Assembly (NCBI GenBank): GCA_947452365.1
Contig: CANGCO010000017.1
Location: 1-35,176, forward strand
Length of the DNA stretch: 35,176 nt
Reading direction: 5' to 3'
From: Caulobacteraceae bacterium
GTDB taxonomy: Bacteria; Pseudomonadota; Alphaproteobacteria; Caulobacterales; Caulobacteraceae
Positions 8,478 through 16,601 of the stretch are shown in pieces. Under the pieces are notes generated by a model, which was not told the DNA's origin, ran no database searches, and saw only the letters and a list, made by a program, of their open reading frames with translations. The translations under genes and the position numbers were made by a program. Positions within the stretch are counted from its first letter, which is position 1. Each line of letters starts with the position of its first letter.

Positions 8478-10108
8478 GCGGATTCGTGCAACCAGCTACG
8501 CAAAATTGCGATGGATTCGTCAGGGTGCTGCTCGATGAATGAGACCACCCGCTTGATGGAGGAGGATTTCACCTGGCCTTCGACGCGGGCAATATTGATG
8601 CGTCGGTCCAGATCGTCGGGGTCGAACAGTTGCGGAATGCCTTCCAGCGTTTCCTCTTCATAGGTCAATTGCTCAAGCAGGCCATCGTCTGGCCCTTCGA
8701 GCAGGGCCGGTTCCTCCGAAACAGGCTCTGGCGCTGTATTTGGAGGCAGGATCATTGGCCGGATCACAAAGAAGATCACAAGCGCCGCAACAATCGCCAA
8801 AATGCCAAGCTCAGCGGCCCGCATCATGTCATTCTTGTCAAAACTCGACAGGAATGAGCCGGTCGGAATGGCTTGGTCGTCGCGGGTGAACTTGACATTA
8901 TAGACCGTGACCTTGTCGCCGCGCGGCTCGCTATAGCCGACAGCAGAGCGCACCAGATCTTCAATGCGCCGCATTTCCTCGGCATTGCGCGGCACATAGG
9001 GGCCCAGTTTCCCGTCCTTGCCGATGGTTTGGCTGCCATCGACCGCGACGGCGACCGATAGGCGCTTGATCTGGCCCGGTGCCGTGACCGTGGTCGTATC
9101 AAGGGATGAGATTTCGTAATTGGTGGTCGCATCGCGCTTGGAACTGCTGTTGGTTGGCGCATTGGTTGTTGGCTGGGTCTGGGTGCCGCCGGGGATGTTA
9201 TTGGCAACCGTGACCTGGCCATCGCCCTGGTCCGTTTCTTGCGCGTTTTCTTCGCTGGTCTGGTTGGAGCGGACAACTTGGCCGTCGGGATCATATTTTT
9301 TTTCTTGAGTGGTGACCTGAGACAGGTCCAGATCCGCCGTGACATTGACGCGAACCTTGCCGGGGCCAACCACGCCCTCGATCAGGTCGCGAACCTTGCG
9401 CCGGATCGATTCTTCAACCTCGGTGCGCCGCTCGTCCCCCGCGGCCCCAAGCGTGTCACCATCCTGACCGCCGCCAAGCAGCTTGCCCTTTTGATCGACA
9501 ATCGTGACCTTTTCAGGGGTGAGGCCCGGCACGGCACTCGCCACGAGGTTTTGCAAGGCGCGGACCTGTTCGGTATTGGGTGTGCGACCCGTCACCCCGA
9601 TCGTGACCGCCGCCGTGGGGGCTTGAGGCGCTTCCTCGAACAGTTCGCGTTTGGGCATGGAAAGCTGCACCCGGGCAAAATTTACCCAGTCTTGCGAGCG
9701 GATGGTCCGGGCAAGCTCGCCCTCCAGTGCCCTTTGGCGGTTCAAATTCTGTACAAAATCGGTCTGGCCCAGCGCATTGGTCTGGTCAAAAATCTCATAA
9801 CCGACAGAGCCAGAACTGGGCAGGCCCTTGCCCGCCAAGAGCATTCGGGTCGAACCCACCTTGTCGCGGGATACAAAAATCGTCGAGCCATCACCCTTGG
9901 CCTCATATTTAATACCCGCCTGATCAAGGGCCTGGGAAATGGATGAGGCTTCTTTTAGGTCAAGATTGGCATAGAGTAGGGCTTGTGGAGATTTTCCTAA
10001 ATTAAAAGTCAGTGCAATCAAGGCAGCCGCGACCGCTGCCGAGACACCAATAATGGCGGCTAAACGGCCTATGCCAAATTTTTGCAGACTTTCAATAAAC
10101 TGTTCCAA
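8474..10108 (-). CDS. fliF: Flagellar MS-ring protein FliF (TTG start)
   Basis: A 544-residue protein with an N-terminal membrane helix (residues ~17-36), periplasmic ring-building domains (YscJ/FliF domain from ~35 to 210, with [19 protein letters not shown]), a low-complexity Thr/Asn/Gln-rich linker near 290-330, a second membrane helix (~435-455) and a C-terminal tail that binds FliG. The start codon is TTG: the upstream frame meets TAA before any ATG or GTG, and AAGGG lies 7 bases in front of the TTG. It is the first gene of the flagellar operon, with a CtrA-like promoter element about 65-80 bases upstream. Confidence 0.95.
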   Translation of the reverse strand: MEQFIESLQKFGIGRLAAIIGVSAAVAAALIALTFNLGKSPQALLYANLDLKEASSISQALDQAGIKYEAKGDGSTIFVSRDKVGSTRMLLAGKGLPSSGSVGYEIFDQTNALGQTDFVQNLNRQRALEGELARTIRSQDWVNFARVQLSMPKRELFEEAPQAPTAAVTIGVTGRTPNTEQVRALQNLVASAVPGLTPEKVTIVDQKGKLLGGGQDGDTLGAAGDERRTEVEESIRRKVRDLIEGVVGPGKVRVNVTADLDLSQVTTQEKKYDPDGQVVRSNQTSEENAQETDQGDGQVTVANNIPGGTQTQPTTNAPTNSSSKRDATTNYEISSLDTTTVTAPGQIKRLSVAVAVDGSQTIGKDGKLGPYVPRNAEEMRRIEDLVRSAVGYSEPRGDKVTVYNVKFTRDDQAIPTGSFLSSFDKNDMMRAAELGILAIVAALVIFFVIRPMILPPNTAPEPVSEEPALLEGPDDGLLEQLTYEEETLEGIPQLFDPDDLDRRINIARVEGQVKSSSIKRVVSFIEQHPDESIAILRSWLHESA

Positions 10109-10156
10109 AACCCAACCCTTGCCGGGCGGCGATTCTTATCATCACCACTAGGCAGG

Positions 10157-10178
10157 ATTTACCCAGTGCAGGGTAAAT
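10157..10178. promoter_or_regulatory. Perfect 8-bp inverted repeat in the fliF promoter region
   Basis: ATTTACCC-AGTGCA-GGGTAAAT: two perfect 8-base arms with a 6-base spacer, about 50-70 bases upstream of the fliF start. One arm overlaps the CtrA-like box. It could be a repressor site (in Caulobacter FlbD represses fliF) or part of another regulator's operator. There is no T-run, and the orientation does not suggest a terminator. Confidence 0.5.
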
Positions 10179-10188
10179 GAAAGCTTAA
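10173..10188 (-). promoter_or_regulatory. CtrA-like binding site upstream of fliF
   Basis: Read on the minus strand the site is TTAAGCTTTCATTTAC, matching the CtrA consensus TTAA-N7-TTAAC except for one base in the second half. It is 65-80 bases upstream of the fliF TTG, a good position for a -35-region activator site. In Caulobacter the fliF operon is a class II gene set switched on by CtrA. Direct evidence is the motif match only. Confidence 0.6.
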
Positions 10189-10202
10189 CTGACCGGAAGA
10201 CG

Positions 10203-10379
10203 TCAGGTTTCGCGCTTGGTTTGTTTCAGTTTTTCGGCCAACCGAGCGGCCTCAAGCCGGATGGCCGCCTTGTCCGCCTTAGCCTGGCCAAAGCGGACGC
10301 GGTTTTGCTGGGCAAGGGCCTTGTCCGCGGTTTTTGCCGCGGCCTTGCGGGCCTTATTCAGATTGATCGGGTCAGCCAC
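10203..10379 (-). CDS. DUF4169 family small protein
   Basis: A 58-residue protein starting MADPINLNKARKAAAK, then a run of Ala/Lys with NRVRFGQAKADKA and a basic end KLKQTKRET. This matches DUF4169, small, highly charged, helical alphaproteobacterial proteins with a conserved NLxxARKAxA start and RVxFGRTKAxK core. The start is GTG at 10379; the frame upstream reaches TAG with no ATG. It begins 15 bases behind the fumC stop, and in many alphaproteobacteria a DUF4169 gene follows fumC, which supports both calls. The function is unknown. Confidence 0.85.
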   Translation of the reverse strand: MADPINLNKARKAAAKTADKALAQQNRVRFGQAKADKAAIRLEAARLAEKLKQTKRET

Positions 10380-10394
10380 CGTGTTGGGTTCAGT

Positions 10395-11786
10395 CTAGCC
10401 GGGCGAGATCATGGTTTCGGGGCGAACAACCGCGTCAAATTCCGCATCAGTGACATAACCGCCGCCGACGGCCTCTTCGCGCAAGGTGGTGCCGTTCTTA
10501 TGCGCGGTCTTGGCGATCTTGGCGGCATTGTCATAGCCAATCTTGGGGGCCAGGGCCGTGACGAGCATCAGCGAGCGTTCCAGCGCCGCCTGGATATTGT
10601 CGCGCCGCGCCTCAATACCGACCACGCAATTATCGGTAAAGGAAATGGCCGCATCGGCCATCAGGCGCACAGATTGCAGGAAGTTATAGGCCATGACCGG
10701 GTTAAACACATTCAGCTCAAAATGGCCTTGGCTGCCCGCAACCGTCATGGTGGTCTGGTTGCCAAACACCTGGGCGCAGACCATGGTCAGGGCCTCGCAC
10801 TGGGTCGGATTGACCTTGCCGGGCATGATCGAGGAGCCCGGCTCGTTTTCTGGCAAGGAGAGTTCGCCAAGGCCCGAGCGGGGGCCTGACCCGAGGAAAC
10901 GGATATCATTGGCAATCTTGAACAGGGCCGCAGCCGCCGAATTAATCGCGCCATGGCCAAACACCAGGGCGTCATGCGCCGCGAGGGCCTCGAACTTGTT
11001 GGGGGCGGAGGTAAAGCCAAGGCCGGTGATGGCGGCTATGCGCTCGGCAACCTTTTCGGCAAAACCGACCGGTGCGTTCAGGCCCGTGCCCACCGCCGTG
11101 CCGCCTTGGGCCAGCTCCAAAATGCCCGGCAGGGTCATTTCGATCCGGGCAATGGCATTGGCGACCTGCTGGGCATAGCCGGAAAACTCTTGGCCGAGCG
11201 TCAGGGGCGTGGCGTCCTGGGTATGGGTGCGGCCAATCTTGATAATGTCCTTAAACGCGTCCTGCTTGGCGACCAGGGCCTTGTGCAGATGCTTTAGGGC
11301 CGGGATCAGGTCGTGGACCACCTGTTCAGCTGCCGCAATATGCATGGCGGTTGGATAGGTATCGTTAGAGGACTGGCTCATATTAACATGGTCATTGGGG
11401 TGAACCGGCTTTTTCGAGCCCATTTCGCCGCCGAGCATCTCAATGGCGCGGTTCGAGATCACCTCATTGGCATTCATATTGGACTGGGTACCAGAGCCGG
11501 TCTGCCAGACGACCAGGGGGAAATGGTCATTCAGCTTGCCATCAATAACTTCTTGCGCCGCGCTGACAATGGTGGCCGAAAGCTTGGGGTCTAGGCGGCC
11601 TAGCGCGGTATTGGCCTCGGCGGCGGCGCGCTTGACAATGCCAAGCGCGCGCACGACGGGAAGGGGCTGACGCTCCCAGCCAATCTTGAAATTGCCGATA
11701 GACCGCTGCGACTGGGCGCCCCAATAGCGGCTGGCATCGACCTCGATCGGGCCAAAAGTGTCGGTTTCGGTGCGGGTTGCGGTCAT
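10395..11786 (-). CDS. fumC: Fumarate hydratase class II
   Basis: A 463-residue enzyme of normal length for class II fumarases, converting fumarate and malate in the TCA cycle without an iron-sulfur cluster. The fumarase/aspartase signature [16 protein letters not shown] is present. Other family motifs are [39 protein letters not shown] (containing the catalytic His) and [19 protein letters not shown]. The ATG at 11786 gives a standard N-terminus ([21 protein letters not shown]). It probably shares a transcript with the downstream DUF4169 gene and is divergent from the RusA-like gene. Confidence 0.97.
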   Translation of the reverse strand: MTATRTETDTFGPIEVDASRYWGAQSQRSIGNFKIGWERQPLPVVRALGIVKRAAAEANTALGRLDPKLSATIVSAAQEVIDGKLNDHFPLVVWQTGSGTQSNMNANEVISNRAIEMLGGEMGSKKPVHPNDHVNMSQSSNDTYPTAMHIAAAEQVVHDLIPALKHLHKALVAKQDAFKDIIKIGRTHTQDATPLTLGQEFSGYAQQVANAIARIEMTLPGILELAQGGTAVGTGLNAPVGFAEKVAERIAAITGLGFTSAPNKFEALAAHDALVFGHGAINSAAAALFKIANDIRFLGSGPRSGLGELSLPENEPGSSIMPGKVNPTQCEALTMVCAQVFGNQTTMTVAGSQGHFELNVFNPVMAYNFLQSVRLMADAAISFTDNCVVGIEARRDNIQAALERSLMLVTALAPKIGYDNAAKIAKTAHKNGTTLREEAVGGGYVTDAEFDAVVRPETMISPG

Positions 11787-11908
11787 CGGATCAATCCCAA
11801 GCCAATGTGGTGTGTGCAGGTTTCAAGGGGGTTTATCGCTAGAGGCGCCTTCTGCAAAGTCGCCATTGCACTCTGGGCATCTGGCGCAGGGCCAGATATG
11901 AGCGTGGT

Positions 11909-12292
11909 ATGACTGAGAACTGGACCGGTAAGGGCAAGGTGAGGGCGCGCGAGACCCGCGAAGGCCTTGAAATCACTATTGAGGGCCTGACCACGCAGGC
12001 CAAGTATTATAAGCCGCTCGTACATGAGTTTTTCCGCAAGGAATGGCGCGGCAGCCGCCCGGCCTGGGGCGAATATGTGGTCGAGATCGGCATGGACTAT
12101 GTCGGCGAGCCGCCCTGGATGGATCTGGATAATCTCGCCAAGGCCCTGTTGGACGCGGTTAAGGGCTATGCCTTTCACGATGATGCCCAGGTTTGCCGGC
12201 TGGTGGTCGAGCGTCAGGCTGCGAGTCGCGAAGGCATAAGCATCCGCATTGCCCGCCGCGGCGACCTGCCCGCCGCACCGGGCCTGCGCTAG
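11909..12292 (+). CDS. RusA-family Holliday-junction resolvase-like endonuclease
   Basis: A 127-residue protein with the RusA catalytic pattern: MDLDNLAKALLDAVKG (Asp72 and Asp74) followed by FHDDAQV (Asp91). These match in spacing the metal-binding aspartates of Escherichia coli RusA (70, 72, 91). RusA resolves four-way DNA junctions and is often phage-borne, but chromosomal versions without nearby phage genes are common in alphaproteobacteria. No phage genes are seen here. The ribosome site before ATG 11909 is weak. It converges with the serine hydrolase; the two TAG stops lie a few bases apart. Confidence 0.85.
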   Translation: MTENWTGKGKVRARETREGLEITIEGLTTQAKYYKPLVHEFFRKEWRGSRPAWGEYVVEIGMDYVGEPPWMDLDNLAKALLDAVKGYAFHDDAQVCRLVVERQAASREGISIRIARRGDLPAAPGLR

Positions 12293-12296
12293 GTCC

Positions 12297-14444
12297 CTAG
12301 GCGCTCCAGGGCTCCAATCCACCGCGCAGGGCCAGCAATAGGGCAAAGATTGCAAAAATCAGCAAGGTTGCGGTGAATCTGAGCTTGCGCCCCGTGCTCC
12401 AGCTGTCTTGGCGGCGGCCACCGCGCCATACGGCCGGGCTAAGGCCAAGGGTTGCCAGGGTGAACAGGGCCGCGAGCAAGGCGCAGGACGAGGCCAAGGT
12501 CATTTTCAGGTTTGGCCAATCAAAAAATATGTGCGTGACATCCGAAGCCGAGATCGCCCAGGCCCCGAACAGGCAGATGGCGGCGACCCATAGGCCCGAG
12601 GCACAAGCCTGTAACACATGCGCCTGACTTTGCGAGCGGGTCTGGCGATAGTCTGGGCGGCGATCCGTGAACTGGCCGATAAACAAAAACAGGGTGGCCA
12701 AAACCGTCAATCCGGCCATGAGGCCCAAGCCCGCATTGCTTTGCCAAAACCCAATCCGCTCATAGGCACCAGTCCCGCTTGGATCATAATACCGAACGGC
12801 TTGGTCGCCGACCCGGTCAAACCGGACCTGTTCAGGATCATTGAGCCGCGAAAGCCAGCCTGGCTTTTCGCTCAGGCGATAAGCTTTTTCGCCATTCCGC
12901 GATTGGATAATCACCTGACCGTCGGGCGAGACCGCGACCTTGGATTCGCCGCTGACGGTCTCAACCAGTTTTTCCAGTCCGCTATAGGCGCGGCGCGTCG
13001 AGCGATAGGTACCGTTATAGACAGGGCCCTGACCGACGAGTTGGGCAGAGCCAGAGATCTGGGTCTTGACCGGGCTTGCATAGAATTGACCAATAATCTG
13101 ACCGGGCAGAGCCCTGACCAAATCCTCCCCCGTGCCGGTATTGGTCGCTACAAACACGCCCAGCCTCAATTGCGGCACGGTGACCATATTGGACATGAAC
13201 ATCAAGGTTGCCCCGGCATGCCCTTGGCCGTGAAAGCCGCCGGGCAGGGCATAATCGATAAAGCCATGGTTCCAGCTATTTTGACCATAGGCTGGGCGGA
13301 TCAGCGGGGTCTGGAAGGCCTTGGCCGTGGCTGGTCCATAGACGATGGCGCCGTCTAGGCTGCCGCCATTGAGGATCATCTGCATATAGCGGCCCATATC
13401 GGCGGCAGTGGCACTGCCCGAGCCCGCCGGGGCGAGCTGGCTGACATATTCAAATGGGCGGGTTTCAAACCGGTCGCCGGTCCAGACAAAGCCTTGTGAG
13501 ATCTGGCGCGCTAGGGCTGGGCGCATGGGGGCGGGCAGGCCGTCTGTCTGGGGATAGGGCTCGCGCAGGGTCAGGTGGTTCAGGCCAAGCTTGCCGGTAA
13601 TCTGGCGCTCGACATATTGCTCAAAGGTCTGACCGGTAACGTGAACGACAATCTCGCCGGCCAAGGCCGCGCCATAATTGGAATAGGTCGGAAAGGTCCC
13701 GGCTTCGCGCACGCGTTTGGGGCGTTCTTGGCGCAGATAAGTGGCCAGCGCCCGCACCCGGCCCGGATCCTGCTCGAATAATTGACCCAGGGCGCGATCT
13801 TCAAAGCCGGTGGTGTGGGCCATTAGGTCCCGCACCTTGATCGGCCGTGAAAAGCCATTATCGGGGATCTGTAGGGCTTGTGGTAGATAGGTATTGACCG
13901 GGGCGTCGAGCCGCACCTTGCCGGCCTCGACCTGTTGCATAAGCGCAATCCAGGTCAGGGTCTTGGAAATCGAGGCTAGGCGAAACAGGGTCTGGTCTGG
14001 ATCAACTGTGCGGGCTGGACTGGCCTGTGACAGGCCATAGCCTTTTTTCATCACCACCTGCCCGTTTTGCACAATAATCACGACGGCCCCGGCAATATGG
14101 TCTGTCTCAAGGCTACGGCGGACATAGCCATCGACAAAGCTTTGTAGGGCAAGCGGTGGCAGGGCCTGGTCGGGGGTTAAGAGCGCGCCCGTGTGGAACT
14201 GGACCGGTTGAACGGGATTGACCACGGGAATGGCCGCTTTTGGCCGCCAATAATTGCCGCGGTAACGTTTTTGGAATGATGTTGGCGGCGATGGCGCAGG
14301 TTCGGCGGCAGGTGGTGCGAGGTCGGCGGCTAGCGGTACTATGCCTCTATTTGGGCCATAGGGCTGGGCAGAGGCATAGGGTGGAGCCATTGCGGCCATT
14401 ACGGCCAAAAAGCAGGCCAAGATCGGTCTGGTCACCACGGTCAT
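12297..14444 (-). CDS. CubicO/beta-lactamase-type serine hydrolase with C-terminal membrane helices
   Basis: A 715-residue exported protein. It has a signal peptide (residues 1-26, ending near ASA), a Pro/Ala-rich linker to ~85, then a class C beta-lactamase-like domain. That domain shows SISK (Ser158-Lys161), the nucleophile motif SxxK, then YSN (254-256) and a GHAG motif as the third element. After a ~100-residue beta-rich segment come three hydrophobic helices near the C-terminus. Such proteins act on peptides or esters, often of the cell wall; resistance to beta-lactams is not implied. The frame opens at a GTG (14450), but ATG 14444 has better spacing from AAGGGA. The substrate is unknown. 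Confidence 0.88.
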   Translation of the reverse strand: MTVVTRPILACFLAVMAAMAPPYASAQPYGPNRGIVPLAADLAPPAAEPAPSPPTSFQKRYRGNYWRPKAAIPVVNPVQPVQFHTGALLTPDQALPPLALQSFVDGYVRRSLETDHIAGAVVIIVQNGQVVMKKGYGLSQASPARTVDPDQTLFRLASISKTLTWIALMQQVEAGKVRLDAPVNTYLPQALQIPDNGFSRPIKVRDLMAHTTGFEDRALGQLFEQDPGRVRALATYLRQERPKRVREAGTFPTYSNYGAALAGEIVVHVTGQTFEQYVERQITGKLGLNHLTLREPYPQTDGLPAPMRPALARQISQGFVWTGDRFETRPFEYVSQLAPAGSGSATAADMGRYMQMILNGGSLDGAIVYGPATAKAFQTPLIRPAYGQNSWNHGFIDYALPGGFHGQGHAGATLMFMSNMVTVPQLRLGVFVATNTGTGEDLVRALPGQIIGQFYASPVKTQISGSAQLVGQGPVYNGTYRSTRRAYSGLEKLVETVSGESKVAVSPDGQVIIQSRNGEKAYRLSEKPGWLSRLNDPEQVRFDRVGDQAVRYYDPSGTGAYERIGFWQSNAGLGLMAGLTVLATLFLFIGQFTDRRPDYRQTRSQSQAHVLQACASGLWVAAICLFGAWAISASDVTHIFFDWPNLKMTLASSCALLAALFTLATLGLSPAVWRGGRRQDSWSTGRKLRFTATLLIFAIFALLLALRGGLEPWSA

Positions 14445-14552
14445 GCTCACATCCCTTGTAGGTCACCGCGCCAGCGAACCCTAAAGGTTCATAGGATACA
14501 ATCGGTGCCGATTGCAGTCACAATAACAAGAATTTTCATTGGGCCCGCCCCT

Positions 14553-15368
14553 TCAGCGCCGTGCCGCCTTGATAGGCGAATTGTCCAGCTGCAGCAGGGC
14601 CAAGAGCGGCCGAATCTGCGCGCCAAGATACAGTTGCGGCTCTGATGCCGGACTAACGCCTGTGGTTTGCTCGCGCAAGGAAATGCAGTTTTGAACCTCA
14701 GTGGCTAGAGCGGAAAAATCCTGCGCTTGAAAGAGCTGGGACAAAAAACAGGTGTCAAAATAGGTATAGACATCGTTTTCGCCGCAACCGAACGAGGTCC
14801 GATCCGGCCTTGCTGCGGTAAGAATCATCCGGTTGGGCCGTGCCAAGGGATTCACAAACACGCCGGAATAACAGGCGCTGATCACGGCAATAGTCGGTCT
14901 TTGTCCGCAGGTCTGGTCCAGCATGGCCCCGAGCATGGCCGGGGTCAGCACTGTATCGCCAAATACAATGCCTAAAGGGCTGCCATGCGAGGTCAGATAA
15001 ACGAGGCAGCCACCCCTGGCGGTTGCGGGGGCACGATCAAGCGTCTCAAACAGGCCTTGCAGATGGGTCAGATAAGGTTTTGGCGCGCGGTACTGCTCTG
15101 GCCGAACCGAGAATTGCGCGACATTGAGCGGGTCAAACCCGGCGGTTATCAAGGCCTTGGCAATGTCACGGCGGGCATTGTCGAACACCTCAGACGGCGC
15201 GCCGCTATGGGCATGCCAGTCGCCTGCGACGACTAGGGCGCTCCAGTCGGCAAAATCGGACTGGGGCCCGGCTGCGTAACCCTGACCAGGGATGAGGAGA
15301 CCAATAAGCACAGCAAGCCCAAGGGTAATCTGACCCAGTCCGCGCCTTATTCCTGACCCCGTCCCCAT
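14553..15368 (-). CDS. Legumain-family (C13, caspase-fold) cysteine peptidase, exported
   Basis: A 271-residue protein with an N-terminal hydrophobic signal (residues 10-32). The clan CD dyad is visible as YLTSHGS (His128) and AVISACYSG (Cys166), each at the end of a hydrophobic strand as in legumain and caspases. VYLTSHGSPLGIVFGD and RMILTAARPDRTSFGC match the bacterial peptidase C13 family. Legumain-type enzymes cleave after Asn or Asp; for bacterial members the substrates are largely unknown. GGGAGG stands 7 bases before the ATG. It follows the thioesterase by 12 bases, so it is probably in the sspB operon, and the serine hydrolase lies about 100 bases downstream. Confidence 0.82.
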   Translation of the reverse strand: MGTGSGIRRGLGQITLGLAVLIGLLIPGQGYAAGPQSDFADWSALVVAGDWHAHSGAPSEVFDNARRDIAKALITAGFDPLNVAQFSVRPEQYRAPKPYLTHLQGLFETLDRAPATARGGCLVYLTSHGSPLGIVFGDTVLTPAMLGAMLDQTCGQRPTIAVISACYSGVFVNPLARPNRMILTAARPDRTSFGCGENDVYTYFDTCFLSQLFQAQDFSALATEVQNCISLREQTTGVSPASEPQLYLGAQIRPLLALLQLDNSPIKAARR

Positions 15369-15380
15369 GCTATTGCCTCC

Positions 15381-15848
15381 CTAGGCTTTAAACTTTCCAA
15401 AAGGCGTTGGAATGGCCGTTGCGGTGGCTTTTGCCAGCAAACGGTTTTCGGAATCGTAAAGTTCGCCCTCGGTAAAGGCTATGGTGCGACCATATTTGAT
15501 CACCCGCCCAACCCCGCGCAGCGTGCCGGGCAGGGCAGGCCGCAAAAAGCTGGTCTTCATTTCAAGGGTCGGCAGCACGCAGGTCATGTCCGACGCGACC
15601 ATACCGGCCACCGACATGCATTCATCGAGCATGGCGCATAAATAGCCGCCCTGGATCTGGCGCATTGGATTGCAAAAATCGGTCTTGGCATCAAATGTGA
15701 CCTCGACCTGCTTGGCCTCGCGATCAACCGCTATCATTTTAAAGCCCAACAGGGCCGAGCCCGGCGGCGGGTTCTTGCTGTTCTGGAAACGGCTCAGAAT
15801 CTGCTCGTCAGTCAGTTGCAAAGGTGTTTCAGACGCGACGTCGGCCAT
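15381..15848 (-). CDS. PaaI-family hotdog thioesterase
   Basis: A 155-residue protein with the hotdog-fold pattern of PaaI/YigI thioesterases: FCNPMRQIQGGYLCAMLDECMSVAG (helix with the catalytic acid region), LEMKTSFLRPALPGTLRGVGRVI and the C-terminal strand ENRLLAKATATAIP. It should hydrolyse an acyl-CoA in the cytoplasm; the acyl chain cannot be told. It begins 3 bases beyond the sspB stop and is followed within 12 bases by the C13 peptidase gene, so these three form one transcription unit by spacing. Confidence 0.85.
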   Translation of the reverse strand: MADVASETPLQLTDEQILSRFQNSKNPPPGSALLGFKMIAVDREAKQVEVTFDAKTDFCNPMRQIQGGYLCAMLDECMSVAGMVASDMTCVLPTLEMKTSFLRPALPGTLRGVGRVIKYGRTIAFTEGELYDSENRLLAKATATAIPTPFGKFKA

Positions 15849-15851
15849 CAG

Positions 15852-16325
15852 CTATTTCTTCCGGAACTGGTCAAGCGAGACAATCTTGGGGCCGTCATCC
15901 TTGGGCGGGGCGGTTGGCTCTGGCTCGGGTTCCGGCAGGGTGGTCGGCACGCCCTCGACATCGAATTGCAACATGAACTGGACGCTGGGGTCGAAAAACC
16001 GGGTCACGGCAGCATAGGGCACGATCAGGCGCTTGGGCTGGCCACCAAAGCTTAAGGTAATGCCAAAACCCGACTCGCTGGTATTGAGGTCCCAGAACTG
16101 GTGCTGAAGCACAATCGTCATTTCATCCGGGAACTTGGCCAATATATCGCCCGGACAGGACGCGCCGGGCGCCTGGGTTTTGAATGTAATGTAAAAGTGA
16201 TGCTCGCCGGGAATGCCCACGGGCGATGCCGCACGCTCAACGGCCGCCTTGATCACCCCGCGCAAGGCGTCTTGAACCAGGTGCTCATAATGCATCTCGT
16301 CCGGCGGCAATTTTTCCTTGGACAT
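15852..16325 (-). CDS. sspB: ClpXP adaptor SspB, alphaproteobacterial type
   Basis: A 157-residue protein with an SspB fold. HYEHLVQDALRGVIKAAVERA forms the first helix, HHFYITFKTQAPGASCP and MTIVLQHQFWDLNTSESGFGITLSFGG the substrate-binding beta sheet, and a Pro/Glu-rich flexible linker leads to the tail PKIVSLDQFRKK, the short ClpX-binding module. SspB delivers ssrA-tagged and other proteins to ClpXP; in Caulobacter this affects cell-cycle proteolysis. The frame opens to 16403. Met at 16325 fits the length of homologues best, but Met at 16379 (GGGG upstream) cannot be excluded. Confidence 0.9.
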   Translation of the reverse strand: MSKEKLPPDEMHYEHLVQDALRGVIKAAVERAASPVGIPGEHHFYITFKTQAPGASCPGDILAKFPDEMTIVLQHQFWDLNTSESGFGITLSFGGQPKRLIVPYAAVTRFFDPSVQFMLQFDVEGVPTTLPEPEPEPTAPPKDDGPKIVSLDQFRKK

Positions 16326-16601
16326 GGGCTTAAGGTCACTTTCAATCAAGGCAAACTTCAATTTGACAGGTTCAGACATAACCCCACAGGGCCATGCCGC
16401 CAAGCCTTGCTGTGGTCGGTCTATCGACGCTTTTGAAATGTTTGGTCGGCCAAGGCGGATTTTGCTGGCACAAGCGCGGTGACCGGTTCAAAAGCGGCTT
16501 AGATGTTCGGTGCGGGTTTGCGCTTGACGCCGCGTGGTGTAGAAGCCGGGTTACGTCTTGCGAGATGTGACGGGGGCGTCGTTTTCTAGGGGTGAGGATA
16601 C

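Noticed and set aside
9239-9946. 235-residue plus-strand frame inside fliF
   Set aside because: It is antisense to a clear FliF coding sequence and has no ribosome site or family pattern.
11909-12292. RusA-like gene as a sign of a prophage
   Set aside because: No other phage genes, integrase or attachment site are visible; it sits between housekeeping genes.
11783-12355. 190-residue minus-strand open frame opposite the RusA-like gene
   Set aside because: The plus-strand frame has the RusA aspartate motif with correct spacing; the minus frame has no recognisable motif and is antisense to it.
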